Positions 25,014 to 33,569 of a stretch of 39,728 bases of DNA are shown one piece after another. The notes beneath the pieces are model-generated. The model made no database searches and had not been told where the DNA came from. It saw nothing but the letters and a program-made list of their open reading frames with translations. The position numbers were made by a program, and so were the translations under genes. Position 1 is the first letter of the stretch, and every line of letters begins with the position of its first letter. Source of the DNA: Tissierellia bacterium (lineage in GTDB: Bacteria > Bacillota > Clostridia > Tissierellales > Tissierellaceae); contig JAAYTL010000084.1 in the NCBI GenBank assembly GCA_012518035.1, positions 1-39,728 on the forward strand. Direction: 5' to 3'.

Positions 25014-25056
25014 CATAAAACAGAATATCTTTGTATAGGTTATACAAAGATATTCT
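25014..25056 (-). terminator. Terminator of the HK-RR-uxaC operon
   Basis: AGAATATCTTTGTATA and its complement form a 16-bp stem with a tiny loop, followed on the minus strand by GTTTTATG. Confidence 0.85.
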
Positions 25057-25087
25057 TAGGATTTATATTCAGAATATTACCTTAGTC

Positions 25088-26494
25088 TTATACCTCTATC
25101 CCAAAATATTCTAGCGCATTATAATAACATATCTCTTCAACCATAGAACCCAATAGGTCCATATCATATGGGGCTTCTCCGTTTGCTACCCAGGTTCCTA
25201 TCAGATTACATAGGATTCTTCTAAAATACTCATGCCTTATATAGGATAGAAAACTTCTAGAGTCAGTAACCATACCTACAAACCTTCTTAGTAAGCCTAG
25301 GTTTGCCAAAGAGGTCATCTGCTTTATCATACCATCTTTTTGGTCATGGAACCACCAGCCAGAGCCAAATTGCATTTTTCCTGGTATTCCATCACCTTGG
25401 AAGTTTCCAATCATGGTACCTAATATGTCATTATCAGCAGCATTCAGATTATACAAGATTGTCTTTGGTAGCTTGGATTCTTTGTTCAGCTCATCCAGTA
25501 AAGCGGATACTTTTTTAGCAATATGCTGGTCTTGGATAGAATCAAATCCTGAATCTGGTCCTAATTTATTGAACATTAGGGAATTGTTATTTCTCAAGGC
25601 CCCTATATGAAGCTGCATAGCCCAACCTCTTTCAGCATACATCCTACCTAAATTTACCAGAGTCTTGGTCTTATATTTTTCAACCTCTTCTGGACTTAAC
25701 TCCTCGCCCTTCATGGCCTTTTTAAAGATGCCATCCACTTCCTCATCAGTGGCTAACATAAAGAAGATATCATCTATCCCATGGTCGGATACCCTACATC
25801 CTTCTTCATGGAAAAAATCAACCCTAAGCTCTAAAGCCTTGATAAAGTCTTTATATGATTTTATTTCTACCCCTGCTACTTCTCCTAGGGCTTCTACCCA
25901 AGGAAGGAAGGTATTCCTTTCTATATTGATACCCTTATCTGGTCTTAGGGCTGGAAGCACCTTGATATCAAAGCTCTCATCTTCCCTAATCATCTTATGA
26001 TATTCCAAACTATCTATGGCATCATCAGTTGTAGCCAGTACCTTCACATTGGATTTTTTAAGAAATTCCCTGGCTGTAAATCCATCTTCCTGCAACATTG
26101 CATTGGCTTTTTCCCAAATTTCATCAGTAGTCTCTGGACTGATAATGCTGTCAATTCCAAAGTATCTCTTTAGTTCTAGATGGGACCAGTGATACAAGGG
26201 ATTACCTATACAATAGGGTACTGTGCTCGTCCAAGCCTTAAACTTTTCATAATCAGTTGCATCTCCTGTGATATACTTTTCATCTATACCATTACTTCTC
26301 ATGGCCCTCCACTTATAGTGGTCTCCACCCAACCAAAGTTCAGTTATATTCTTATACCTCTTGTCCTCAGCTATTTCCTTGGGACTCAAGTGACAATGGT
26401 AATCAAAGATTGGCATTTTCTTTGCATGATTATGGTATAACTCAACGGATACCTCGTTATCCAGCAAGAAATTATCATTTAAAAATTCTTTCAT
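25088..26494 (-). CDS. uxaC: Glucuronate/galacturonate isomerase
   Basis: Isomerises D-glucuronate to D-fructuronate and D-galacturonate to D-tagaturonate in the cytosol. The amidohydrolase-fold protein has 468 residues, the family length. It opens with the characteristic PIFDYHCHLSPKEIAEDKRYKNITELWLGGDHYKWRAMR. Other family blocks are WSHLELKRYFGI, KVLATTDDAIDSLEYH, the helix before QLHIGALRNNN, and GMVTDSRSFLSYIRHEYFRRILC. The ATG overlaps the stop of the response-regulator gene (ATGA), so the enzyme is translationally coupled to its likely regulator. Together with uxaE it would join the glucuronate and galacturonate branches. Confidence 0.96.
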   Translation of the reverse strand: MKEFLNDNFLLDNEVSVELYHNHAKKMPIFDYHCHLSPKEIAEDKRYKNITELWLGGDHYKWRAMRSNGIDEKYITGDATDYEKFKAWTSTVPYCIGNPLYHWSHLELKRYFGIDSIISPETTDEIWEKANAMLQEDGFTAREFLKKSNVKVLATTDDAIDSLEYHKMIREDESFDIKVLPALRPDKGINIERNTFLPWVEALGEVAGVEIKSYKDFIKALELRVDFFHEEGCRVSDHGIDDIFFMLATDEEVDGIFKKAMKGEELSPEEVEKYKTKTLVNLGRMYAERGWAMQLHIGALRNNNSLMFNKLGPDSGFDSIQDQHIAKKVSALLDELNKESKLPKTILYNLNAADNDILGTMIGNFQGDGIPGKMQFGSGWWFHDQKDGMIKQMTSLANLGLLRRFVGMVTDSRSFLSYIRHEYFRRILCNLIGTWVANGEAPYDMDLLGSMVEEICYYNALEYFGIEV

Positions 26495-28074
26495 TTTATT
26501 CCTCCTAATTTGTATTGTTTGATGTTTGTGGCAAATTCTGAAGGAGATTCTCCAAAATATTTTTTAAACACCCTTGAAAAATAATTCTGATCAAGATAAC
26601 CAACCTCAAAAGCTATCTCCTTAATTTGATATTTGCCCTCGATAATCATCTTTTTAGCCTTTTCCATCCTAACCTTTGTTAGATATTGAATATAGTTCAG
26701 ACCCTCATACCTCTTAAATAGTCTACTAAAATAGTAGCTGCTAATAGATACTTCCTGAGACACATCCTCTAACCTAATATCATTCATATAATTCCTATCT
26801 ATAAATTCCTTGGCCTTATTTATAATTTCAATATTATTTGTGTTCTTATATTCAGATACCAAATTCATTAATCTGTTATTAAAGATGCTAAGATAGTTAT
26901 TGATATCGCTAATTGTCTTCAAGATACTGAGCTCTGACTTAATGGTTTCATTAGATAGGTTATCCTCATGGACGTCCACAAAGGATAGTACTTCTGCTCT
27001 AATCTTGACCAGACTTTCAAAGATACTGGACTTTATAATAGTTAAATCAGTAGTTTCAGATGAGATAAAGAGCCCATCAACCAATTCCTTGGTTTTCTCC
27101 ATAGCTCCCTTCAGGTCCTCATTGATTATCTTACCTGAAATCATATTCTCAATTTCACTCTGGATAACTTGAGATACACCAGTTTCTTCATTCTCTAGGC
27201 CATGATGAGTTATTTTAGTCTTTAGCTCAATTCTAGCCTTGTTGTAGGAGCTACTAAACTCATCGATATTTTTAGCAATACTCCCTATACCTATTTCTAC
27301 CCCAATTCCATCCCTTTTATGAAACTGATTTTTAATAAGGTTGATAATCTCTTCCATCTTGCTACTTAAAAGGATATGCTCAACATTGTCATCAAAAACA
27401 AAAATGACTATATCACCTAGTAATCTGGCGGCAATAACCTTATTGAACAAATAACCAAAGATCTCCTTAATCTTCTTCAAGGTTATTTCTTTAAAGGTAT
27501 AGTTCTCCCTACTACCGATTATGATGCTACATCCTACAGGCGAATCTATGTCCAATATCCTCTTGCTTTCTTCCATCTTACAGCATTCGGAATAGTCACC
27601 ATAGATTATCTGAGTCATCAATTCCTTCTCTATAAAGGGAATTGCCTTGTCATAATTCTTTCTTATGTTTAATTGGTCTTGTCTCTGCTGCTCCCTTGTC
27701 CTTCTCCTCTGGATAACCGTATTAAGAGATATAAGAAAATCATTTTCTGTGAAGGGCTTAACTAGGTAGTCACAAATTCCACTCTTAATAGCCCTTCTTG
27801 CAAACTCAAATTCATCATAAGCGGAAAGAATTATTATATCAATCTCGCTATTGATGTCCTTGATCCTTTCACTGGCATCTAGCCCATCCATTATGGGCAT
27901 GTTTATATCCATTAATACTATATCTGGTTTAAATAATATTGCTTGATCCAAGGCCTCCCTACCGTTGGATGCCTCACTAATAGCCACCTTATCTTTATGA
28001 AAATTCTTGTTAATAAGATACTTAAGTGCCTTGCGTTCAAAATCTTCATCTTCTGCTATCAAAATACGCAGCAT
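26491..28074 (-). CDS. YesN-type response regulator, AraC family
   Basis: DNA-binding partner of the histidine kinase encoded directly upstream. From the ATG at 28074, supported by GAGGGTGAAAGA in front, it has 527 residues; an upstream in-frame start at 28140 would run into the kinase gene. The receiver domain (1-120) has the acidic pair in LIAEDED, phospho-acceptor Asp56 (LMDINMPIMDG) and Lys in YLVKPF. The long middle part (about 140-410) has no clear domain. The C-terminal 100 residues hold two AraC HTH motifs, with DIRLEDVSQEVSISSYYFSRLFKRYEG and IKEIAFEVGYLDQNYFSRVFKKYFGESPSEF. Such pairs usually control polysaccharide or oligosaccharide uptake genes, which fits the TRAP and uronate genes around it. 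Confidence 0.93.
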   Translation of the reverse strand: MLRILIAEDEDFERKALKYLINKNFHKDKVAISEASNGREALDQAILFKPDIVLMDINMPIMDGLDASERIKDINSEIDIIILSAYDEFEFARRAIKSGICDYLVKPFTENDFLISLNTVIQRRRTREQQRQDQLNIRKNYDKAIPFIEKELMTQIIYGDYSECCKMEESKRILDIDSPVGCSIIIGSRENYTFKEITLKKIKEIFGYLFNKVIAARLLGDIVIFVFDDNVEHILLSSKMEEIINLIKNQFHKRDGIGVEIGIGSIAKNIDEFSSSYNKARIELKTKITHHGLENEETGVSQVIQSEIENMISGKIINEDLKGAMEKTKELVDGLFISSETTDLTIIKSSIFESLVKIRAEVLSFVDVHEDNLSNETIKSELSILKTISDINNYLSIFNNRLMNLVSEYKNTNNIEIINKAKEFIDRNYMNDIRLEDVSQEVSISSYYFSRLFKRYEGLNYIQYLTKVRMEKAKKMIIEGKYQIKEIAFEVGYLDQNYFSRVFKKYFGESPSEFATNIKQYKLGGIK

Positions 28075-28078
28075 TCTT

Positions 28079-29551
28079 TCACCCTCTTTCCACCGGTATA
28101 AGAATCCTAACCTTGGTTCCAAGACCTTCCATACTATCAATACTCAACAGGTCGCTTCTATCAAAATATAGCTCCAGCCTTTTCCTTACATTCATAAGCC
28201 CCAAGCCAGTTGAATATTTGTTCTTCTTTATATCCTCTCCTCTTTTTATACTGGCAAGTTTTTCCTTGCAAATCCCCCTACCATTGTCTTCAACCTCAAT
28301 TACAACAAATTCCTTTTCTCTAAAAATTTTTATGTCGATTTCGCCTTCCTTATTTGTGCCAGTAAATCCATGCTTTATGGCATTTTCAACCAAAAGTTGA
28401 ATAATCATAGGAGGTATCTTTATGCTATACAAATCCTTGTCTATATTATAATTGATTCTAAACCTATCTTCAAATTTTATTCTATGGATATAATCAAAGG
28501 CTTCTATTATATCTAGCTCATCTCTAAGCTGAATAAAATTATCCCTTTGGGATAGGTTAAATCTTAGAACCTTGGAGACGGCATCTACTATCTCGACAGT
28601 ATTAGTTGCACCTTCAAACATGGCCATCCTACTCACCGTATTCAGGTTGTTAAATAGAAAATGGGGATTGATCTGCATCTGGAGGGCCTTCATCTGGGTT
28701 TCCTTGATGATCTTATCTTTTTCAATGTTCTTTATCTTCTCTTTTTGCAAATCACTTTCAATTTTGGCTGCTTCATTAAGCTTATTGATGTATTCTTTTA
28801 TACTATTCTTCATTGTATTGAGGGTGTGGGTGAATTCATCCAACTCCTTATAGCTTTCTTCTACAATGTCAGGAGTATCCCACTCTGCGTTTGATAGCTT
28901 ATTTGCATATTCTGATAGGGTTCTTAACTTAGTAACTATATCATCGCTTACTAACTTGAAGATCATCATGCTGATAAAGATTGTCAGGGTCAATAGCATA
29001 TAAATATTAGTGTCCACAGTCTTGTATTCAGCCAATATATTAGAATACTTAGATTCAGTATGTCTAAGATAGGAGCCCATCAAACTATTGGCATGTTTAG
29101 AAATGTAGTTATTCATGGTCCTAAGATTGGTATAATCATTATAGGACCGGGTGCTCTCATCCCTGACAATTACCAGGTATGAGTTGTTCTGAAACCATTC
29201 ATTCATGCCTATTAAGTTCCTAAAAAAAATACTACTATCCTTGTCCTGCTTTACATAGGGCTCCACATAGTCCATTAGCTCTTTAATCCGGACATTAGAT
29301 TTAACATAGGCATCCCTTACCTCCCTATTCTTCTCCTGATAATAGGAATTAAAGTAGGACCACCTCTTATTAAACTCCAAGGAAAGATTGCTAAGCTTGA
29401 CATTGATATCCATATAGCGATTATAGTCGTCAATGATCTTGTCCTTCATCCTATTGGAGTAGATAAAGATTATGGTCATGATTATCAATATTATAATTGT
29501 AGTCATCCTAAAGCGGAATCGTATAGACTTCTTGCTTATACCATTTGTCAT
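28079..29551 (-). CDS. YesM-type sensor histidine kinase
   Basis: Membrane sensor kinase of 490 residues, LytS/YesM class. TM1 (about 17-31) and TM2 (about 183-201) enclose an extracellular domain of about 150 residues. A HAMP-like region (202-255) and a coiled-coil helix (about 255-290) follow. The phospho-acceptor block is QMQINPHFLFNNLNT with His297. The ATPase part shows LLVENAIKHGF (N box) and VEDNGRGI, with GLGLMNVRKRL near the end. The extracellular part matches no domain I can name, so the ligand is open; a uronate oligomer or monomer is the contextual guess. The response-regulator ATG begins 4 nt beyond its stop. Confidence 0.94.
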   Translation of the reverse strand: MTNGISKKSIRFRFRMTTIIILIIMTIIFIYSNRMKDKIIDDYNRYMDINVKLSNLSLEFNKRWSYFNSYYQEKNREVRDAYVKSNVRIKELMDYVEPYVKQDKDSSIFFRNLIGMNEWFQNNSYLVIVRDESTRSYNDYTNLRTMNNYISKHANSLMGSYLRHTESKYSNILAEYKTVDTNIYMLLTLTIFISMMIFKLVSDDIVTKLRTLSEYANKLSNAEWDTPDIVEESYKELDEFTHTLNTMKNSIKEYINKLNEAAKIESDLQKEKIKNIEKDKIIKETQMKALQMQINPHFLFNNLNTVSRMAMFEGATNTVEIVDAVSKVLRFNLSQRDNFIQLRDELDIIEAFDYIHRIKFEDRFRINYNIDKDLYSIKIPPMIIQLLVENAIKHGFTGTNKEGEIDIKIFREKEFVVIEVEDNGRGICKEKLASIKRGEDIKKNKYSTGLGLMNVRKRLELYFDRSDLLSIDSMEGLGTKVRILIPVERG

Positions 29552-29582
29552 TTTATATCTCCTTAATATACCTAGTAGCTTT

Positions 29583-29612
29583 ATTATAATATAAATTATA
29601 AAAGGTTGTTAA
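29583..29612 (-). promoter_or_regulatory. Possible promoter of the two-component/uxaC operon
   Basis: TTAACA (29607-29612), 18 bp, and TATAAT (29583-29588) on the minus strand, 31 nt before the kinase ATG. The -35 overlaps the 3' arm of the TRAP terminator. Confidence 0.4.
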
Positions 29613-29628
29613 TTAAATTAACAACCTT
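29593..29628 (-). terminator. Terminator of the TRAP transporter genes
   Basis: AAGGTTGTTAATT and AATTAACAACCTT form a 13-bp perfect stem, followed by TTATAATTTAT on the minus strand, directly after the dctM stop. Confidence 0.8.
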
Positions 29629-29633
29629 ATCAC

Positions 29634-30929
29634 TTATAGTCCTAAAACTGTTGGTAACCAGAGAGTTATTTGAGGTACAAATGTTAGTACTATTAATGTA
29701 ATAATCATGACTATATAGAAAGGTATCATGCCCCTCGACAGCTCTTCTATAGAGATCTTACCGATAGATGAGCCTACAAATAGGACTGAGCCAACTGGCG
29801 GGGTTAAGAGTCCTATTCCCAGGTTTAGCATCATAATTACCCCAAATTGGACCGGATCCATCCCCACCCTGGTAACGACTGGAAGTAGAATAGGTGTAGT
29901 TATCAGGATTAGTGGAGCCATGTCCATAATCATTCCTAAGAATAACAGGATTCCATTTACTATCAGTAATATGACAATCTTATTATCAGTAATACCTATT
30001 AAGGCATCAGTTATTAAAGCTGGAACCCTTAAATATGCCATCATCCAAGCAAATCCACCTGACGTTGCAATCAAGGCTAAAACAAGTGCTAAGGTTCTTA
30101 GGGAACTTGCTAAAATTGGCTTCAGGTGTTTTATCTTTAATGATCTATACACAAAGAAGGAAATAAAGAAGGCCCATACAGTGGCAATAGCTGCTGATTC
30201 AGTTGCAGTAAACCATCCAGCCCCGACACCACCCATGATGATGATAATTGTAAACAAGCCTAGGAAACTGTCGGCTAAAATTTTGATTCCTTCCTTAAAG
30301 GTGTATTTTTTCCCCTTAGGATAATTTCTCTTCACTGAAATGGCATAACCTAGAACCATTAGCATGAGACCTAAAAATATACCTGGTAATAATCCACCTA
30401 AAAATAGCTTACCTACTGACAAGCCCCCTGCTGCAACTGAGTAGATAATCATATTGTGGCTTGGTGGAATCAAGATTCCTTGCACTGAACTGGCTATGGT
30501 CATACTCACTGAGAAGTCCTTATCATAACCTGCCTTTTCCATCATGGGTATTACTATGGCACCTAAAGAAGATACGTCTGCAACTGCAGAGCCTGAGATA
30601 CCACCAAAGAACATACTGTCCACAACATTAACCATGGCTAGTCCACCGCGTACCCTACCTACTAAAACGTCAGCCATGGCTACTAGCTTGTCTGAAATGC
30701 CGCCCCGTCCCAGGATTTCACCCATAACGATAAAGAAGGGTATGGCAACCAATGAAAAGGAGCTCACAGACCTTACCATTTGCTGAGTGACAACCATGGC
30801 AGGGATATCTAAATAACCTGCAGTAATAAAGGTTGAGATTGCTAAGGCAAAGGCAACTGGTACCTTAATTAATAATAGTAATATAAAAAGTCCTAATAAT
30901 AAAGCCGTTGCAACACTAGTACTAGCCAT
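29634..30929 (-). CDS. TRAP transporter large permease (DctM type)
   Basis: Main transport subunit of a TRAP system, driven by a Na+ or H+ gradient. It has 431 residues and about 12 membrane helices. The start at 30929 is chosen for GGGGGATTAGG before it and lies one base after the dctQ stop; an earlier ATG at 30959 would overlap dctQ. Family blocks are PVAFALAISTFITAG, SSFSLVAIPFFIVMGEILGRGGISDKLV, MFFGGISGSAVADVSSLGAIVIPMMEKAGYD, IPPSHNMIIYS and MLNLGIGLLTPPVGSVLFVG. Placed among uronate genes, it probably carries an acidic sugar or sugar acid. Confidence 0.95.
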   Translation of the reverse strand: MASTSVATALLLGLFILLLLIKVPVAFALAISTFITAGYLDIPAMVVTQQMVRSVSSFSLVAIPFFIVMGEILGRGGISDKLVAMADVLVGRVRGGLAMVNVVDSMFFGGISGSAVADVSSLGAIVIPMMEKAGYDKDFSVSMTIASSVQGILIPPSHNMIIYSVAAGGLSVGKLFLGGLLPGIFLGLMLMVLGYAISVKRNYPKGKKYTFKEGIKILADSFLGLFTIIIIMGGVGAGWFTATESAAIATVWAFFISFFVYRSLKIKHLKPILASSLRTLALVLALIATSGGFAWMMAYLRVPALITDALIGITDNKIVILLIVNGILLFLGMIMDMAPLILITTPILLPVVTRVGMDPVQFGVIMMLNLGIGLLTPPVGSVLFVGSSIGKISIEELSRGMIPFYIVMIITLIVLTFVPQITLWLPTVLGL

Positions 30930-30930
30930 C

Positions 30931-31437
30931 CTAATCCCCCATTTCCTGGATGATATCATCTATATCAATCTTGTCATCATCCTTCATTGTCTCAATAATC
31001 TTTTCTATCGTATACATTATAACCAAGAAGCCTGCTATGGGAGCCATTATATATGGCATAAAAGCTGGCCATTGGGTAGCCGGTAATGTGGAGGTCCTTG
31101 TATGATATACCAGTCTAGATCCATAATACAATAAGGAACCACCGAAATAAATAATTAAAAGTTCTCCAAGAACTGTAACGCCTTTTCTTAAGGACTTAGG
31201 TAATAGATTTAAGAAAAAGGCTATGGATATATGGATTCCCTCACCTATTCCTATGGCCATACCAATGAAGGCAAACCAAGTCATAAGAATAGCTGCTACT
31301 TCTTCGGTCCACCTAGGAGACTTGCTGATGATTAATCGAGAAAAGACCTGTAAAATTACAATAAGTAGCATGAGGGTTATAAATACCATGGCAAAACCTT
31401 CCATGATGTCTGTTAGCCTCTTATTGATTTTTCGCAT
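30931..31437 (-). CDS. TRAP transporter small permease (DctQ type)
   Basis: Small membrane subunit of the TRAP system, 168 residues with four membrane helices. The recognisable core is SRLIISKSPRWTEEVAAILMTWFAFIGMAIGIGEGIHISIAFF, containing the family W-x-E-E motif. It lies 74 nt after dctP, separated by a strong intercistronic hairpin, and one base before dctM. The start has AAGGAGGGGC about 5 nt upstream. Confidence 0.94.
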   Translation of the reverse strand: MRKINKRLTDIMEGFAMVFITLMLLIVILQVFSRLIISKSPRWTEEVAAILMTWFAFIGMAIGIGEGIHISIAFFLNLLPKSLRKGVTVLGELLIIYFGGSLLYYGSRLVYHTRTSTLPATQWPAFMPYIMAPIAGFLVIMYTIEKIIETMKDDDKIDIDDIIQEMGD

Positions 31438-31457
31438 CTTGCCCCTCCTTCTTCGAG

Positions 31458-31495
31458 TTTTAAAAATAAGGGTTAAGTTGGACTTAACCCTTATT
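31458..31495 (-). terminator. Intercistronic hairpin/terminator between dctP and dctQ
   Basis: A 14-bp perfect stem, AATAAGGGTTAAGT with ACTTAACCCTTATT, a 3-nt loop, then TTTAAAAC. It probably allows partial readthrough, so that the soluble binding protein is made in excess of the membrane subunits. Confidence 0.7.
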
Positions 31496-31511
31496 CACTT
31501 AGCCTCTTAAA

Positions 31512-32564
31512 TTATTGAGTATTTCTAATTCTTTCGATAAGTTCTGCTTCATAGCCAGTGTACTTATCATAAATCTTGCTCATCTTTTCTTGCCATTCTT
31601 CATTGGATTCTAGTCTTGTTATAGTAACTCCGCCTTCTATAACAGCTTGCTCACTTTCTTTTTCATATTCTTCCCAAAGTCTTCTTTCTAGTTCTGCTGA
31701 TTCTTTAGCAGCTTGTCTGAAGATTTCTTTTTCTTCATCAGTTAGTGAATCCATTACCATGGTGCTAGTGAGTATTAGCTCAGGAATCCTGGTATGCTCA
31801 TCAAGTGTTAGGTAAGGAGCAACTTCAAAGTGATGAGTTGAATAGTAGGATGGGAAATTGTTTTCAGCACCATCAATAACTCCTGTTTGAAGAGCTGAGT
31901 AAACATCTGCATATGCAAGAGCCATTGGTGAGGCACCTAGACCTTCAACTAAGTCCATCATCAATTCTGTCTCTTGTACCCTGATCTTTAGGCCCTTCAT
32001 GTCGTCTGGTGTCTTGATTTCTCTGACGGAGTTGTAGAAACTTCTAGCTCCTGCATCATACCAAGCTAGACCTACTAACTTGTTTTCTTCTAGTTTAGCT
32101 AGTAATTCATCACCGATTTCACCTTCTACAACCTTAAACATGTGGTCCTTATCCCTGTAGATGTATGGAAGCATTAATACTTCTAGAGATTTTTCAAATT
32201 CTGTGATTGGTGACAAGCTAAGTCTACCAAATTCAATAGCACCAAACTGAATTTGCTCTGTAACTGATTTTTCATCCCCTAGTTGGCTACCACCATATAC
32301 TTCTATCTTGTACTTACCATTGGTCCTTTCCTCAACTAACCTAGAGAACTCCATCGCACCTTCATAGGTTGGATAGCCTTCTGGATGTACCTCAGCCAAT
32401 CTCATGACAATAACTTCATCTGGCTTTTCATCACCTGGTTTGTCATCAGTTGGGTCTTCTGCACCTGGAGAATCAGCTGGTGGAGCTTCTTCTTTTGGTG
32501 AACAACCTACAACAACACCTAGTAGTAAAATTAGTACTAACAGCAATGATGTAAACCTTTTCAT
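31512..32564 (-). CDS. TRAP transporter substrate-binding lipoprotein (DctP type)
   Basis: Extracellular binding protein of 350 residues, lipid-anchored: signal sequence MKRFTSLLLVLILLLG ends in VVVGC (Cys21), then a Pro-, Asp- and Gly-rich linker. DctP fold blocks are MRLAEVHPEGYPTYEGAMEFSRLVEERTNGKYKIEVYGGSQLGDE, LPYIYRDKDHMFKVVEG, the carboxylate-binding segment MKGLKIRVQETELM, and LQTGVIDGAENNFPSYYSTHHFEVAPYLTLDEH. The start at 32564 is supported by AAAAGGAGGCAC; a TTG at 32603 also opens the frame but has no such site. First of the dctPQM genes. Repeated AT-rich motifs upstream may be operators. Confidence 0.94.
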   Translation of the reverse strand: MKRFTSLLLVLILLLGVVVGCSPKEEAPPADSPGAEDPTDDKPGDEKPDEVIVMRLAEVHPEGYPTYEGAMEFSRLVEERTNGKYKIEVYGGSQLGDEKSVTEQIQFGAIEFGRLSLSPITEFEKSLEVLMLPYIYRDKDHMFKVVEGEIGDELLAKLEENKLVGLAWYDAGARSFYNSVREIKTPDDMKGLKIRVQETELMMDLVEGLGASPMALAYADVYSALQTGVIDGAENNFPSYYSTHHFEVAPYLTLDEHTRIPELILTSTMVMDSLTDEEKEIFRQAAKESAELERRLWEEYEKESEQAVIEGGVTITRLESNEEWQEKMSKIYDKYTGYEAELIERIRNTQ

Positions 32565-32608
32565 AGTAGTGCCTCCTTTTCTTTTTAACATCTTACTTAA
32601 CAATAGGA

Positions 32609-32688
32609 TACAAAATATTCAGACTTTGGTAAATGGATTTATTTGTGTTGGATAAGGATTTCCTTGCCATGTTACAAAATAGTCTGAA
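32609..32688. repeat. Paired motif upstream of dctP, possible regulator sites
   Basis: TACAAAATATTCAGACT (32609-32625) and TACAAAATAGTCTGAA (32673-32688) share TACAAAATA in direct orientation, with starts 64 bp apart (about six helical turns), followed by inverted ATTCAGACT / AGTCTGAAT. They lie 45-124 bp upstream of dctP. They look like half-sites for a dimeric or AraC-type regulator; this is by eye only. Confidence 0.4.
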
Positions 32689-32708
32689 TTTTCGAACGTA
32701 TATGCTGG

Positions 32709-32748
32709 TAAAAATGGATTAAAGAGACAATTCTTATCTCTTTAATCC
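32709..32748 (-). terminator. Terminator of the kduI-kduD gene group
   Basis: GGATTAAAGAGA and TCTCTTTAATCC form a 12-bp stem with a 9-nt loop, followed by ATTTTTACC on the minus strand, directly after the kduD stop. Confidence 0.85.
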
Positions 32749-32756
32749 TTTCTGTC

Positions 32757-33530
32757 TTACCTTGCTAGCCAACCACCATCTACAGCTAGGATGTGCCCAT
32801 TCATGTAATCAGAAGCTTTTGAACTTAAGAAGACTGCTGCTGCTCCTAAGTCCTCTGGAACTCCCCACCTTACTGCAGGAATCCTGCTGCTGATCTCAGC
32901 CTTTCTTTTCTCATTTGCCCTAATAGGGGCTGTATTAGCAGTTTCAATATATCCCGGTGCAATGGCATTAATTTGGATATTCTGTTCTGCTAACTCATTT
33001 GCAAAGGCTCTTGTCAAGCCGGCTACCCCATGTTTAGATGCGGTATAGGATGGTACAAATTTTCCACCTTGGAAGGATAGCATGGAGGCAATGTTGATTA
33101 TCTTGCCTGAGCCCTGTTTAACCATGTGCTTGGCCGCTTCCTTTGAAAGGTAATATACTGCTGACAGATTAAGGTCTATTACCTTCTGCCACATCTGGTT
33201 TTCACCTTCCAGGATAGGGGCCCTATAGATGGTACCTGAATTGTTCACTAGGATGTCGATTTTCCCAAAAGCCTCAACGCACTTCTCGATGGATTTAGCA
33301 GCTTCCTCTTCAAGAGAAAGATCTGCCTGGTAGAACTCTACCCTTCTTCCATAACCTTCTATCTCTGCCCTTACTTCTTCAGTATTTCTACCTGAATGGG
33401 TTACTATAAATATATCTGCACCAGCCTTAGCAAGGGCATTAGAAATGCCCCTGCCTATTCCTGTATGCCCGCCTGTAACCATGGCAACCTTACCATCAAG
33501 TCCGAAGGTTTCCTGTAAAAAATTATTCAT
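32757..33530 (-). CDS. kduD: 2-dehydro-3-deoxy-D-gluconate 5-dehydrogenase (KduD), SDR family
   Basis: NAD-dependent reduction of 2,5-diketo-3-deoxygluconate (DKII) to 2-keto-3-deoxygluconate. The SDR protein has 257 residues: TGGHTGIG (19-26), NNSG (97-100), and the catalytic triad Ser149, Tyr162, Lys166 (SYTASKHG). Two ATGs lie in frame, at 33536 and 33530. The second is chosen because GAGGAG is 9 nt away, against 3 nt for the first. It follows kduI by about 40 nt and acts on the product of KduI. Confidence 0.93.
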   Translation of the reverse strand: MNNFLQETFGLDGKVAMVTGGHTGIGRGISNALAKAGADIFIVTHSGRNTEEVRAEIEGYGRRVEFYQADLSLEEEAAKSIEKCVEAFGKIDILVNNSGTIYRAPILEGENQMWQKVIDLNLSAVYYLSKEAAKHMVKQGSGKIINIASMLSFQGGKFVPSYTASKHGVAGLTRAFANELAEQNIQINAIAPGYIETANTAPIRANEKRKAEISSRIPAVRWGVPEDLGAAAVFLSSKASDYMNGHILAVDGGWLAR

Positions 33531-33569
33531 TAGCATACACTCCTCATCTATTAGCTAGAAGTATTACTC

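Noticed and set aside
29728..30324. 198-codon ORF on the plus strand
   Set aside because: Antisense to the clear TRAP permease gene, with no ribosome site and no family match.
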